DNA of 35,821 bases from contig JAJZFQ010000052.1 in the NCBI GenBank assembly GCA_021805275.1, positions 1 to 35,821 on the forward strand. The letters are read 5' to 3'. Source of the stretch: Pseudomonadota bacterium. GTDB lineage: Bacteria; Pseudomonadota; Gammaproteobacteria; Steroidobacterales; Steroidobacteraceae. The notes below the pieces were generated by a model, which was given only the letters and a program-made list of their open reading frames with translations, had not been told where the DNA came from and did not search any database. Below are positions 8,537-15,422 of the stretch, piece after piece. Each line of letters begins with the position of its first letter. The first letter of the stretch is position 1. A program made the position numbers and the translations under genes.

Positions 8537-9603
8537 GCCGCGCCTGGCCAACCGCCGCTTTGCGCCAGCATCACCCGCGTCCGAGCGCGCCGCGCCCGAT
8601 CGTCATCATCGGCACCGGCGGCATCGTCAACGATGCGCATCTGCCGGCGTACCGCAAGGCTGGGTTTGTCGTGGCGGGCGTGTTCGACGTCGACGGCGCC
8701 AAGGCGCGCGCCATGGCGGAGCGCTGGGGCATCGAGCGGGCCTACCGCACGATCGAGGAGGCCGCCGCGACGCCCGGATGCGTGTTCGACGTCGCGGCGC
8801 CGCCGGTGGCCCACCGGGCGATTCTCGCGGCGCTGCCCGCCGGGGCGCCCGTGCTGATTCAGAAGCCGCTCGGACTCGACTTGGCGCAGGCGACGGCCAT
8901 CCGCGCCGTCTGCCGCGAGCGGCAACTCATCGTCGCCGTCAACTTTCAGCTGCGCTTCGCGCCGATGATGGAGGCCGTGGCCGCCGCCGTGGCCGCGGGG
9001 CTGCTCGGGCGTCTCATCGACATCGAAGTGCATCTCAGTCTCGTGACGCCGTGGGAGCTGTTTCCTCACCTCGTGCCGAATCCGCGCGTCGAGATCGTCT
9101 CGCACTCGATTCATTATCTCGACACCATCCGTGCGCTCGCCGGCGAGCCGCGCGGAGTGCTGGCCCGAACGTATCACTATCCGGGCAGCGCGTTGGCGCA
9201 GACCCGCACCAGCGCCATTCTCGATTACGGTCCTGAGCGGCGCGTGACGCTCTCGATCAATCATCATCACGACTTCGGGCGCCAGTTTCAGGACGCGACA
9301 GTGCGCGTCGAAGGCGAGCAGGGTGCGGCGCTCGTGAAGCTCGGTCTTCTGCTCGACTATCCGCGCGGAGAGCCGGATGCTCTGTGGCTCGCGCCCCGCG
9401 GGGGTCCCTGGCAAGCGGTACCGCTCGACGGTGCCTGGATTCCCGATGCGTTCATCGGCACCATGTCCAACCTGCAGCGTTTCGCAAGCGGTGAAGACGA
9501 AGTGCTGCGCACGTCGGTCGAGGACGCCTGGCGCACCATGGCGCTGGTCGAAGCGTGCTATCAGTCCAACGAAGCGCCGGCGACGCCGGTTCCCCAATCC
9601 TGA
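8533..9603 (+). CDS. Gfo/Idh/MocA-family NAD(P)-dependent oxidoreductase
   Basis: A 356-residue cytoplasmic dehydrogenase. The N-terminal Rossmann fold has 'IVIIGTGGIVNDAHLPAY' (residues 23-40) and 'VAGVFDVD'; the C-terminal part is the family's alpha/beta catalytic domain with 'SHSIHYLDTIRAL' holding the expected histidine. The usual Glu-Lys-Pro motif reads Gln-Lys-Pro (110-112, in 'VLIQKPLGLD'); the catalytic lysine is kept. Members oxidise sugars, inositols or sugar derivatives. The GTG start overlaps the previous stop (GTGA), so it is coupled to the binding-like protein. It may perform the first oxidation of the imported substrate; identity of the substrate is unknown. Confidence 0.88.
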   Translation: MSRAWPTAALRQHHPRPSAPRPIVIIGTGGIVNDAHLPAYRKAGFVVAGVFDVDGAKARAMAERWGIERAYRTIEEAAATPGCVFDVAAPPVAHRAILAALPAGAPVLIQKPLGLDLAQATAIRAVCRERQLIVAVNFQLRFAPMMEAVAAAVAAGLLGRLIDIEVHLSLVTPWELFPHLVPNPRVEIVSHSIHYLDTIRALAGEPRGVLARTYHYPGSALAQTRTSAILDYGPERRVTLSINHHHDFGRQFQDATVRVEGEQGAALVKLGLLLDYPRGEPDALWLAPRGGPWQAVPLDGAWIPDAFIGTMSNLQRFASGEDEVLRTSVEDAWRTMALVEACYQSNEAPATPVPQS

Positions 9604-9627
9604 GTTCAGACCGTTCGAGACCTGACC

Positions 9628-10368
9628 ATGTCCCATACCTCACTTCATCTGCACGGCAAGCGCGCGCTCGTGACCGCGGCCGCCCAAGGCATCGGCCGCG
9701 CGAGCGCACTGGCGCTCGCGGCCGCAGGCGCGCACGTGCTCGCCACTGATATCGACGAGGCGAAACTCGCGCCCCTCGCCGAGCAGAACATCGAGACCTG
9801 CCGCATGGACGTGCGCGTCGCGCAGAGCATCAGCGCGGCAATGGCCCGTGCAGGCGCTGTCGACATCCTGTTCAACTGTGCCGGCTGCGTGCACCACGGG
9901 ACGATTCTCGACAGCAGCGAGGCCGATTTGGATTTCGCCTACGAACTGAACGTCAAGGCGATGTACCGGATCATCCGCGCCGTGCTCCCCGGCATGCTCG
10001 AGCGCGCCGAGGGCAGCATCATCAACATGGCCTCGGTCGCGAGCAGTGTCAAAGGCGTGCCAGTGCGTTGCGTCTACGGAACGACCAAGGCGGCGGTGAT
10101 CGGGCTCACCAAGTCGGTGGCGGCGGATTTCGTCAGTCGCGGTATTCGCTGCAATGCCATCTGCCCCGGCACCGTGCAGACCCCGTCTCTGGAGGAGCGC
10201 CTGCGTGCCCAGGGCGATTACGAGCAGACCCGCGCGGCCTTCATTGCGCGCCAGCCGATTGGCCGCATCGGCCGACCGGAGGAAATCGCCGATCTGGTGG
10301 TGTACCTGGCTGGCGCCCGATACACGACCGGTCAGATCCACGTGATCGACGGCGGTTGGAGCATCTGA
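9628..10368 (+). CDS. SDR dehydrogenase, 2-keto-3-deoxy-L-fuconate dehydrogenase/DHRS6 type
   Basis: A 246-residue classical short-chain dehydrogenase. The cofactor motif is the unusual TAAAQGIG (16-23) with Asp41 after strand two, indicating NAD. 'NCAGCVHHGTILD', 'NMASVASSVKG', catalytic Ser136, Tyr150 and Lys154, and 'RCNAICPGTVQTPSLEER' closely follow, from memory, human DHRS6/BDH2 and the Xanthomonas 2-keto-3-deoxy-L-fuconate dehydrogenase. That enzyme makes 2,4-diketo-3-deoxy-L-fuconate, which an FAH-family hydrolase splits to pyruvate and L-lactate. The lactate-type dehydrogenase downstream and the fucose-type permease at 13931-15238 fit such a route. No L-fuconate dehydratase is in the window, so L-fucose (or a related 6-deoxy sugar acid) is an inference. 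Confidence 0.85.
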   Translation: MSHTSLHLHGKRALVTAAAQGIGRASALALAAAGAHVLATDIDEAKLAPLAEQNIETCRMDVRVAQSISAAMARAGAVDILFNCAGCVHHGTILDSSEADLDFAYELNVKAMYRIIRAVLPGMLERAEGSIINMASVASSVKGVPVRCVYGTTKAAVIGLTKSVAADFVSRGIRCNAICPGTVQTPSLEERLRAQGDYEQTRAAFIARQPIGRIGRPEEIADLVVYLAGARYTTGQIHVIDGGWSI

Positions 10369-10414
10369 GACGATTGACCAGCCCTTTGTACCTTCTGCAC
10401 TCGGAGCGAGCGCC

Positions 10415-11605
10415 ATGCCTTGGAAACGCCGGCCCTTCACCGGCCGGGATCTCAGCGCGGTTCTGAACATCGCCGACCTGCGCGAGGTGGCCCGGCGCAG
10501 CGTGCCGGGCTTCGTCTTCGAATACGTCGAAGGCGGTGCCGAGGACGAAGCGACCCTGCACGGCAACCGGGCGGCGTTCGCGGCCTTGAAGTTCGTGCCG
10601 CCGACGCTTGTGCCCACCGAGGGCCGCACTCTGGCCACAGAGCTCTTCGGTACGCCGATGCAGGCGCCATTCGCGATCGCGCCGACGGGTCTGAACGGCA
10701 TGCTGCACCCACAAGGCGACGTGGCGCTGGCGCGAGCGGCGGCGGCGGCGGGGATTCCCTACACGCTGAGCACGGTCTCGACGACGCTCCTTCAGGACGT
10801 TGCCCGGCAAGCCGGCGGACGACTCTGGATGCAGTTGTACGTGATGCGCAACCGTGCCATCGCCGAGGACATCATGCATCGGGCCGCCGCGAACGGCTAC
10901 GAGGCGCTGCTGTTCACGACCGATGCGAACGTGTTCGGCAGTCGTGAGTGGGACAAGCGCAATTACAGCAGTCCCGGGCGGCCACGGCTGCGCGCGGCGC
11001 TCGATGTCCTGCGGCACCCGCACTGGCTGACCCAAGTGCTGTTGCGCCAGGGCATGCCGCGTTTTCGCAACATCGAGGCCTTTCTGCCGCCGGGCGCCGC
11101 GACTGCCGTCGGCGGCAGCACCATCATCCCGCAGATGTTCGCCCCGACGCTCGCCTGGGAGGACATCGCCTGGGTGCGCGAGCATTGGCCGCACAAGTTG
11201 CTGATCAAAGGCGTGCTGACGGTGGCTGATGCACACCAGGCCGCCGAGCTGGGTTGCGATGGGATCGTTCTGAGCAATCACGGCGGCCGGCAACTCGACT
11301 CGTGCGTCGCGCCCATCGAGGTGCTTCCCGAGATCGCGGCGGCGGTCGGCGGACGTCTGAGCGTCCTGATCGACAGCGGCTTTCGCCGCGGCACCGACAT
11401 TGCCAAGGCGCTCGCGCTCGGGGCCGATGCGGTGCTGCTCGGACGGGCGACGCTCTACGGGCTCGCGGCCGCGGGCGAGGAGGGCGTTGCGAGCGCCCTG
11501 CAGATGCTCGGCATCGAACTCGATCGGGTGCTCGGGCAACTGAGCTGCCGCAGCGTGCGCGATCTGGGTCCGCACCTGCTGCGCGGCCCGGGCGGCATCG
11601 CCTAG
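10415..11605 (+). CDS. lldD: FMN-dependent L-lactate / 2-hydroxyacid dehydrogenase
   Basis: A 396-residue member of the FMN alpha-hydroxyacid dehydrogenase family, the length of LldD. The start has 'NIADLREVARRSVPGFVFEYVEGGAEDEAT', the FMN-site 'PFAIAPTGLNGMLHPQGD' and 'YTLSTVS', and the active site 'SNHGGRQLD' with catalytic His289 followed by the phosphate-binding 'DSGFRRGTDIAKALALGADAVLLGR'. It oxidises L-lactate or a similar 2-hydroxyacid to the 2-oxoacid at the membrane, passing electrons to quinones. It starts 46 bases after the SDR, with GGAG upstream, as the last gene of the rightward operon. L-lactate is the expected end product of deoxy-fuconate cleavage, which supports this role; mandelate or glycolate specificity cannot be excluded. 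Confidence 0.88.
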   Translation: MPWKRRPFTGRDLSAVLNIADLREVARRSVPGFVFEYVEGGAEDEATLHGNRAAFAALKFVPPTLVPTEGRTLATELFGTPMQAPFAIAPTGLNGMLHPQGDVALARAAAAAGIPYTLSTVSTTLLQDVARQAGGRLWMQLYVMRNRAIAEDIMHRAAANGYEALLFTTDANVFGSREWDKRNYSSPGRPRLRAALDVLRHPHWLTQVLLRQGMPRFRNIEAFLPPGAATAVGGSTIIPQMFAPTLAWEDIAWVREHWPHKLLIKGVLTVADAHQAAELGCDGIVLSNHGGRQLDSCVAPIEVLPEIAAAVGGRLSVLIDSGFRRGTDIAKALALGADAVLLGRATLYGLAAAGEEGVASALQMLGIELDRVLGQLSCRSVRDLGPHLLRGPGGIA

Positions 11606-11613
11606 CGCCGCCC
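11590..11613. terminator. Candidate terminator hairpin between convergent genes
   Basis: GGGCGGC (11590-11596) and GCCGCCC (11607-11613) can form a seven-pair stem around a ten-base loop that includes the stop codon of the hydroxyacid dehydrogenase. It lies just before the stop of the convergent FAD-linked dehydrogenase. There is no T-run, and the region is GC-rich, so support is modest. Confidence 0.35.
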
Positions 11614-11623
11614 GCCGTACCCG

Positions 11624-13027
11624 TCAGATCGTCTCGGCCAGGACCTTGCCCGGATTGAGGATGTTGCGCGGGTCGAGCGCTTGCTTCAGCGTGCGCATCA
11701 GGGTGATTTCCTCCGGGCTGCGCGACAGCGACAGGTAGCGGCGCTTCTGCAACCCGATGCCGTGTTCGCCGGAGATCGAGGCGCCGGCCCGCTGGCCAAG
11801 CGGCGCATACACCAACGCTTCGATCGCCTCGTGCATCTGCGCGGAGTCTTCCTGCAGCCCGACCATGACGTGCAGGTTCCCGTCGCCGAGGTGACCCCAC
11901 ACGACGAAGCGGCACGCTGCACCCCAGCGCGCCGTCAGCGACCGGTGCACCTCCTCCAGGTATCCCGGCATGTCCTCGATCTTCAGGCTGACGTCGAAGG
12001 CGGCCACCGGACCGTCGCGCGTGACCTGCGGCACATCATCGCGCAGGTTCCACATCGCCCGGCGCTCCAGATCGGACTTGGCAATGACCGCATCGGCAAC
12101 CTCGCCGGCCTCGAGCGCCCCGGCCAGCACGTGCTCGAAGCGCTCGGCGTCCGCCTGCACGCTGACGCCGCGGGTCTCCACGAGTACGTAGAACGGGTAT
12201 CCGTGCGCGAGCACCGCACGGCCCAGCGCCGGCGCCGTGGTCACGAGACGGTAGAACGACTCCCACATCACCTCGAACGAGGACAGCGAGCCGGCCAACT
12301 CGCGCTCCAGGCGGGCGAGCAGTCGGGGCAGATGCGCGAACGCATCCACCGCGAGCAACGCGACGTTCTCACTGAGGGGACGCGGGCGCAGTCGCAGCAC
12401 CGCGCGCGTAACCACGCCGAGCGTACCCTCCGAGCCGATGAACAGCTGCTTCAGGTCATAGCCGGCGTTGTTCTTGATCAGCGTGTTCAGGGAGCTGATC
12501 ACCGTGCCGTCGGCGAGTACCGCTTCGAGTCCGAGCACCATGTCCCGGGTCATGCCCCAGCGCAGCACCCGGTTGCCCCCGGCGTTGGTGGCGATGACCC
12601 CGCCGATGGTCGCCGAGCCACGTGCCCCGAGATCCAGCGGCAGCAGCAGGCCGCGTGCATCGGCCGCCTCGCAGGCATTCTGCAGGATGCAACCGGCCTG
12701 CACGTGCATCACCCGGTTGGTCTCATCGATCTGCTCAACGGCGTTCATGCGTTCGAGCGACAGCGCCAGCGCGCCGTCGGCCGCCGAACCATCCACCAAA
12801 CCCGTGCAGCCTCCCCAGGGAACGACGGGCTGTCCGGCCGCGTGCGCCAGGGCCAGAATCCGTGCGACCTCCTCGGTGCTGCGGGGCTTCAGCACCGCCA
12901 GCGGGGTGCCCAGTTGGACGCGAAGGCCACGAGTCTGCGCCGCGTCCCGCGCCTCGAGTGCCGCGGTACCCTGCAGCACGCCCTCCGGGCCGAGTGCGGC
13001 AGCGAGTTGTTCCACGAGTGGCCTCAT
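11624..13027 (-). CDS. FAD-linked D-lactate / D-2-hydroxyacid dehydrogenase
   Basis: A 467-residue flavoenzyme of the GlcD/Dld/LDHD type. The PP-loop FAD-binding domain includes 'PLAVLKPRSTEEVARILALA', 'VVPWGGCTGLVDGS', 'GSATIGGVIATNAGGN' and 'IGSEGTLGVVT'; the C-terminal FAD-oxidase domain has the metal-site 'WGHLGDGNLHV' and 'SGEHGIGLQKRRYL' near residue 419. It oxidises D-lactate or a related D-2-hydroxyacid and donates electrons to cytochrome or quinone. I use the ATG at 13027, with GGAG seven bases upstream; a 31-codon longer frame would run through the promoter. It converges on lldD, 18 bases apart, and is divergent from the GntR regulator, its likely controller. Paired L- and D-specific lactate dehydrogenases suggest both isomers are handled. 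Confidence 0.9.
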   Translation of the reverse strand: MRPLVEQLAAALGPEGVLQGTAALEARDAAQTRGLRVQLGTPLAVLKPRSTEEVARILALAHAAGQPVVPWGGCTGLVDGSAADGALALSLERMNAVEQIDETNRVMHVQAGCILQNACEAADARGLLLPLDLGARGSATIGGVIATNAGGNRVLRWGMTRDMVLGLEAVLADGTVISSLNTLIKNNAGYDLKQLFIGSEGTLGVVTRAVLRLRPRPLSENVALLAVDAFAHLPRLLARLERELAGSLSSFEVMWESFYRLVTTAPALGRAVLAHGYPFYVLVETRGVSVQADAERFEHVLAGALEAGEVADAVIAKSDLERRAMWNLRDDVPQVTRDGPVAAFDVSLKIEDMPGYLEEVHRSLTARWGAACRFVVWGHLGDGNLHVMVGLQEDSAQMHEAIEALVYAPLGQRAGASISGEHGIGLQKRRYLSLSRSPEEITLMRTLKQALDPRNILNPGKVLAETI

Positions 13028-13052
13028 CACGGACTCCAGGACGTATCGATCG

Positions 13053-13116
13053 TTATAAATATTATAAATCGTATGAGTGAGCGTTTCGAGCGTCACTGCG
13101 GTCCGTGGGACCGCAG
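13053..13116. promoter_or_regulatory. Divergent control region with direct repeat, -10 box and perfect hairpin
   Basis: This AT-rich island holds the direct repeat TTATAAAT at 13053-13060 and 13062-13069. On the minus strand TATAAT (13066-13061) is a perfect -10 box for the D-lactate dehydrogenase gene and lies across the repeat. Further right, CTGCGGTCC (13096-13104) and GGACCGCAG (13108-13116) form a perfect nine-pair inverted repeat around GTG, between the two divergent promoters. The repeats look like operator sites for the adjacent GntR regulator; this is inference. Confidence 0.5.
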
Positions 13117-13142
13117 CCATCGGCCCGCTCCGCCGCCGGCGC

Positions 13143-13148
13143 TATACT
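13143..13148 (+). promoter_or_regulatory. -10 box for the GntR regulator gene
   Basis: TATACT (five of six consensus bases), preceded by GC, lies 34 bases before the regulator's ATG at 13183. No convincing -35 hexamer is visible at 16-18 bases upstream, so activator dependence or a weak promoter is likely. Confidence 0.4.
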
Positions 13149-13182
13149 GGCGCGCCTGCATCGAGCCAAGAGTGCGCCAGAC

Positions 13183-13971
13183 ATGCGACCCAGGACGCCG
13201 GCCTCCTTCAACAGCGCCCCGGGCGGCAAGGCCTTGCGGCTGCACGGGACGATCGCGCGTGACATTGGCGTGCGGATCGTCTCCGGCCGCCTCGCACCGG
13301 GCCGCGTGCTGGAGGGAGAAATCGCCGCCAGCGAGCAGCTGAAGGTTTCGCGCACCGCCTACCGCGAGGCGGTGCGTATTCTGGCGGCCAAAGGGCTGGT
13401 CGAATCGCGCCCCAAACTCGGTACACGCGTCAGCCCGCCCGGTGCCTGGCATCTGCTCGATCCCGACGTGGTGTCGTGGATCTTCAGTGGCGATCCGGAG
13501 CTGACGCTGCTGAATGCGCTGTTCGAGCTGCGCACGATTGTTGAACCGGCGGCCGCCGCGCTCGCGGCGGCGCGCCGCAGCAAGGAGCAACTGCACGGCC
13601 TGCGCCGTTCGCTCGAGGAGATGGCGGCGCAGTCCCTGGCCGTCGAGGCGGGCCGACAGGCCGACCGAGCGTTTCACTCCGCGCTGCTCGAGGCCTCCGG
13701 TAACCCGTTTCTCGCCTCACTCACGAGCGGTATCGCCGCCGCGGTGAGCTGGACGACGGTGTTCAAGCAGCGCGCCGCGCCCCTCAGCCGCGATCCGCTG
13801 CCCGATCATCTGCGGGTGTACGAGGCCGTCGAGCGGCGCGATCCGGCGGCGGCCCGTGCCGCGATGACCGATCTGGTGCGCCTGGCGCTGCTCGATACCA
13901 CCGGCGGCCGATCGCGGCCGCCGGTGGTCCTCACGAAGCGCTCAGCCGCTCATCATGCACGGCGCCGGTAG
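13183..13971 (+). CDS. GntR-family regulator, FadR/DgoR (FCD) subgroup
   Basis: A 262-residue protein: N-terminal winged helix ('LHGTIARDIGVRIVSGRLAPG', 'LKVSRTAYREAVRILAAKGLV', 'PKLGTRVSP'), the linker 'WHLLDPDVVSWIF' typical of DgoR-like sugar-acid regulators, and a C-terminal FCD domain with 'LRTIVEPAAAALAA', 'ADRAFHSALLEASGN' and 'DHLRVYEAV' that supply Asp/His metal ligands. The start ATG lies 35 bases after a TATACT box; the longer frame starts inside a hairpin. It is divergent from the D-lactate dehydrogenase and convergent with the fucose-type permease, whose stop lies 41 bases inside this gene. Its last residues are basic and encoded by a perfect hairpin, see the terminator entry. 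Likely effector: a sugar acid or hydroxyacid. Confidence 0.9.
   Translation: MRPRTPASFNSAPGGKALRLHGTIARDIGVRIVSGRLAPGRVLEGEIAASEQLKVSRTAYREAVRILAAKGLVESRPKLGTRVSPPGAWHLLDPDVVSWIFSGDPELTLLNALFELRTIVEPAAAALAAARRSKEQLHGLRRSLEEMAAQSLAVEAGRQADRAFHSALLEASGNPFLASLTSGIAAAVSWTTVFKQRAAPLSRDPLPDHLRVYEAVERRDPAAARAAMTDLVRLALLDTTGGRSRPPVVLTKRSAAHHARRR
13897..13928. terminator. Perfect 14-pair hairpin at convergent gene ends
   Basis: ACCACCGGCGGCCG (13897-13910), loop ATCG, then CGGCCGCCGGTGGT (13915-13928) is a perfect inverted repeat. It lies directly beyond the stop of the leftward permease gene (13931) and inside the last 25 codons of the rightward GntR gene. It probably terminates leftward transcription although it lacks a T-run and is coding on the other strand. 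Confidence 0.6.
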
Positions 13972-15238
13972 CGCGGTAGCCCCACAGCGCATAGAACAGC
14001 ACGTAGCCGTAGCACACCCAGGGCAGCACATACGAGAGGTGCAGGCCGATGGCATCGGCCAGCACTCCCTGCAATTCCGCGAGCGCACCACCGGCGATGG
14101 CCATGATGAGCAGTCCTGAGCCTTCCTCGGTGAGGGGTCCCAGGCCGCGGATGCCCAGCGTGAAGATCGTCGGAAACATGATCGAGTTGCACAGCCCGAC
14201 GGCCAAGAGGCTCCACATCGCGACGTGACCGGTGGAGAGGATTGAGAGCCCGACCAGCGCCAGCGCCCCGATCGTCACCGCGGCGAGCAGGCGTTGCGGG
14301 CGCATCCAGCGCAGGAACCACGAGCCGACGAACCGGCCGGCCATCGCCCCGCCCCAGTAGAGCGTCAGATAGTCGGCGGCCTGGGCGTGGGTCAGTGCGC
14401 CGATCGTCGGCAGCGACATGAAATTCACCAGCGTCGAGCCGATGCCGACCTCGCAGATCAAGTACAGCGCAATCGCCGGCACGCCGAACACCAGGTTGCG
14501 ATGCCGCCAGAGGCTGTGCTGATCCCGCTCGGCCCGCGCGGCGCGGCGGGTGTCCTTGCCCAGGTCCGGCAGTCGCACCCGCCAGACCAGCACCGCAAGG
14601 GCGAGCAGGACGAGCGCGATGAGCGCGTAGGGCAGCTCGACCGTGTGTACGCCCGCGGCACGCGTCACGGCGCTCGGGTGCACCGTGCGGCTGCCGGGGG
14701 CCGTATGGCCGAGGATGAGCAGACTGCCGAACAGCGGCGCCAGCATGGTGCCCGCTGAGTTGAATGCCTGCACGAGATTCAGGCGGCTCGAGGCGGTCTG
14801 CGCCGGCCCGATGACCGCCACGTAGGGGTTGGCGGCGACCTGGAGCAGCGTGATCGAGGCGGCCAGCAGGAACAGCGCCACCAGGAACAGCCCGAACGAC
14901 TCGAGCATGGCCGCGGGAATGAACCCGGCCGCGCTCACCGCCATGCCGAACAGTCCGATCACCACGGCGAGCTTGTAGCCGGTGCGCTCGAGGATCTTCG
15001 CCGACGGCATCGCCATCACGAAGTAGGCCAGGAAGAATACGAATTGGATCAGCAGGACCTGCGCATAGTCGAGCTGGAAGGCGGACTTCAGGTGCGGAAT
15101 CAGGATGTCGTTGAGGACGGTGGCGAAGCCCCACATGAAAAAGACGGTGGCCAGCACCACCAGCGCTGCCGTATAGGCGCGTGGCGCTCCGTCAGTCTCG
15201 GACGCAACGCCTGATTCACCGCCAATCATGATCGCCAT
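13931..15238 (-). CDS. fucP: MFS sugar permease, L-fucose permease (FHS) family
   Basis: A 435-residue inner-membrane proton symporter with about twelve hydrophobic segments. 'TVFFMWGFATVLNDILIPHLKSAF', 'LIQFVFFLAYFVMAMPSAKILERTGYK', 'LLQVAANPYVAVIGP' and 'SRLNLVQAFNSAGTMLAP' are hallmarks of the FucP/GluP family; the C-terminal half keeps 'IMFPTIFTLGIRGLG' and 'GGALAELQGVLAD'. Family members import L-fucose, glucose/galactose or other sugars. I chose the ATG at 15238 with GGAG ten bases upstream; the longer frame's start lies only a few bases after the promoter's predicted start point. Promoter: TTGACA at 15339-15334 and TATTGT at 15315-15310, spacer 18. It is divergent from the FAH-fold gene and shares a repeated element with it. 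Confidence 0.9.
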   Translation of the reverse strand: MAIMIGGESGVASETDGAPRAYTAALVVLATVFFMWGFATVLNDILIPHLKSAFQLDYAQVLLIQFVFFLAYFVMAMPSAKILERTGYKLAVVIGLFGMAVSAAGFIPAAMLESFGLFLVALFLLAASITLLQVAANPYVAVIGPAQTASSRLNLVQAFNSAGTMLAPLFGSLLILGHTAPGSRTVHPSAVTRAAGVHTVELPYALIALVLLALAVLVWRVRLPDLGKDTRRAARAERDQHSLWRHRNLVFGVPAIALYLICEVGIGSTLVNFMSLPTIGALTHAQAADYLTLYWGGAMAGRFVGSWFLRWMRPQRLLAAVTIGALALVGLSILSTGHVAMWSLLAVGLCNSIMFPTIFTLGIRGLGPLTEEGSGLLIMAIAGGALAELQGVLADAIGLHLSYVLPWVCYGYVLFYALWGYRATGAVHDERLSAS

Positions 15239-15301
15239 GCGCAGAGCTCCGCAGCGGGACGGGAGGCCCTGAGCGCGCGCAGCGGCGTCATGGCTCGCCA
15301 T

Positions 15302-15384
15302 TTACTCAGACAATACGAAGTCGTCCGAGCTGCTGTCAAGGCCGGCCAATTACTCAGACATTTGCCGACCTGTTGCACTATCAT
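15302..15384. promoter_or_regulatory. Divergent promoters with a repeated 11-base operator candidate
   Basis: The 11-mer TTACTCAGACA occurs at 15302-15312 and again at 15350-15360, in the same orientation, 48 bases apart. The left copy overlaps the leftward -10 box (TATTGT, 15315-15310) of the permease; the right copy overlaps the best rightward -35 (CAGACA, 15355-15360), which is followed after 18 bases by TATCAT (15379-15384). The conserved core extends to C-A-n-TTACTCAGACA-n-T. The placement suits a repressor that controls both genes, perhaps one of the two GntR proteins nearby. Confidence 0.6.
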
Positions 15385-15422
15385 CGGCGACGGCTGACAC
15401 ATGAGGCACAGTGGGAGATTTC

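Noticed and set aside
11681..13342. A 553-codon open frame on the plus strand
   Set aside because: Antisense to the FAD-linked dehydrogenase and its promoter; composition typical of a shadow frame.
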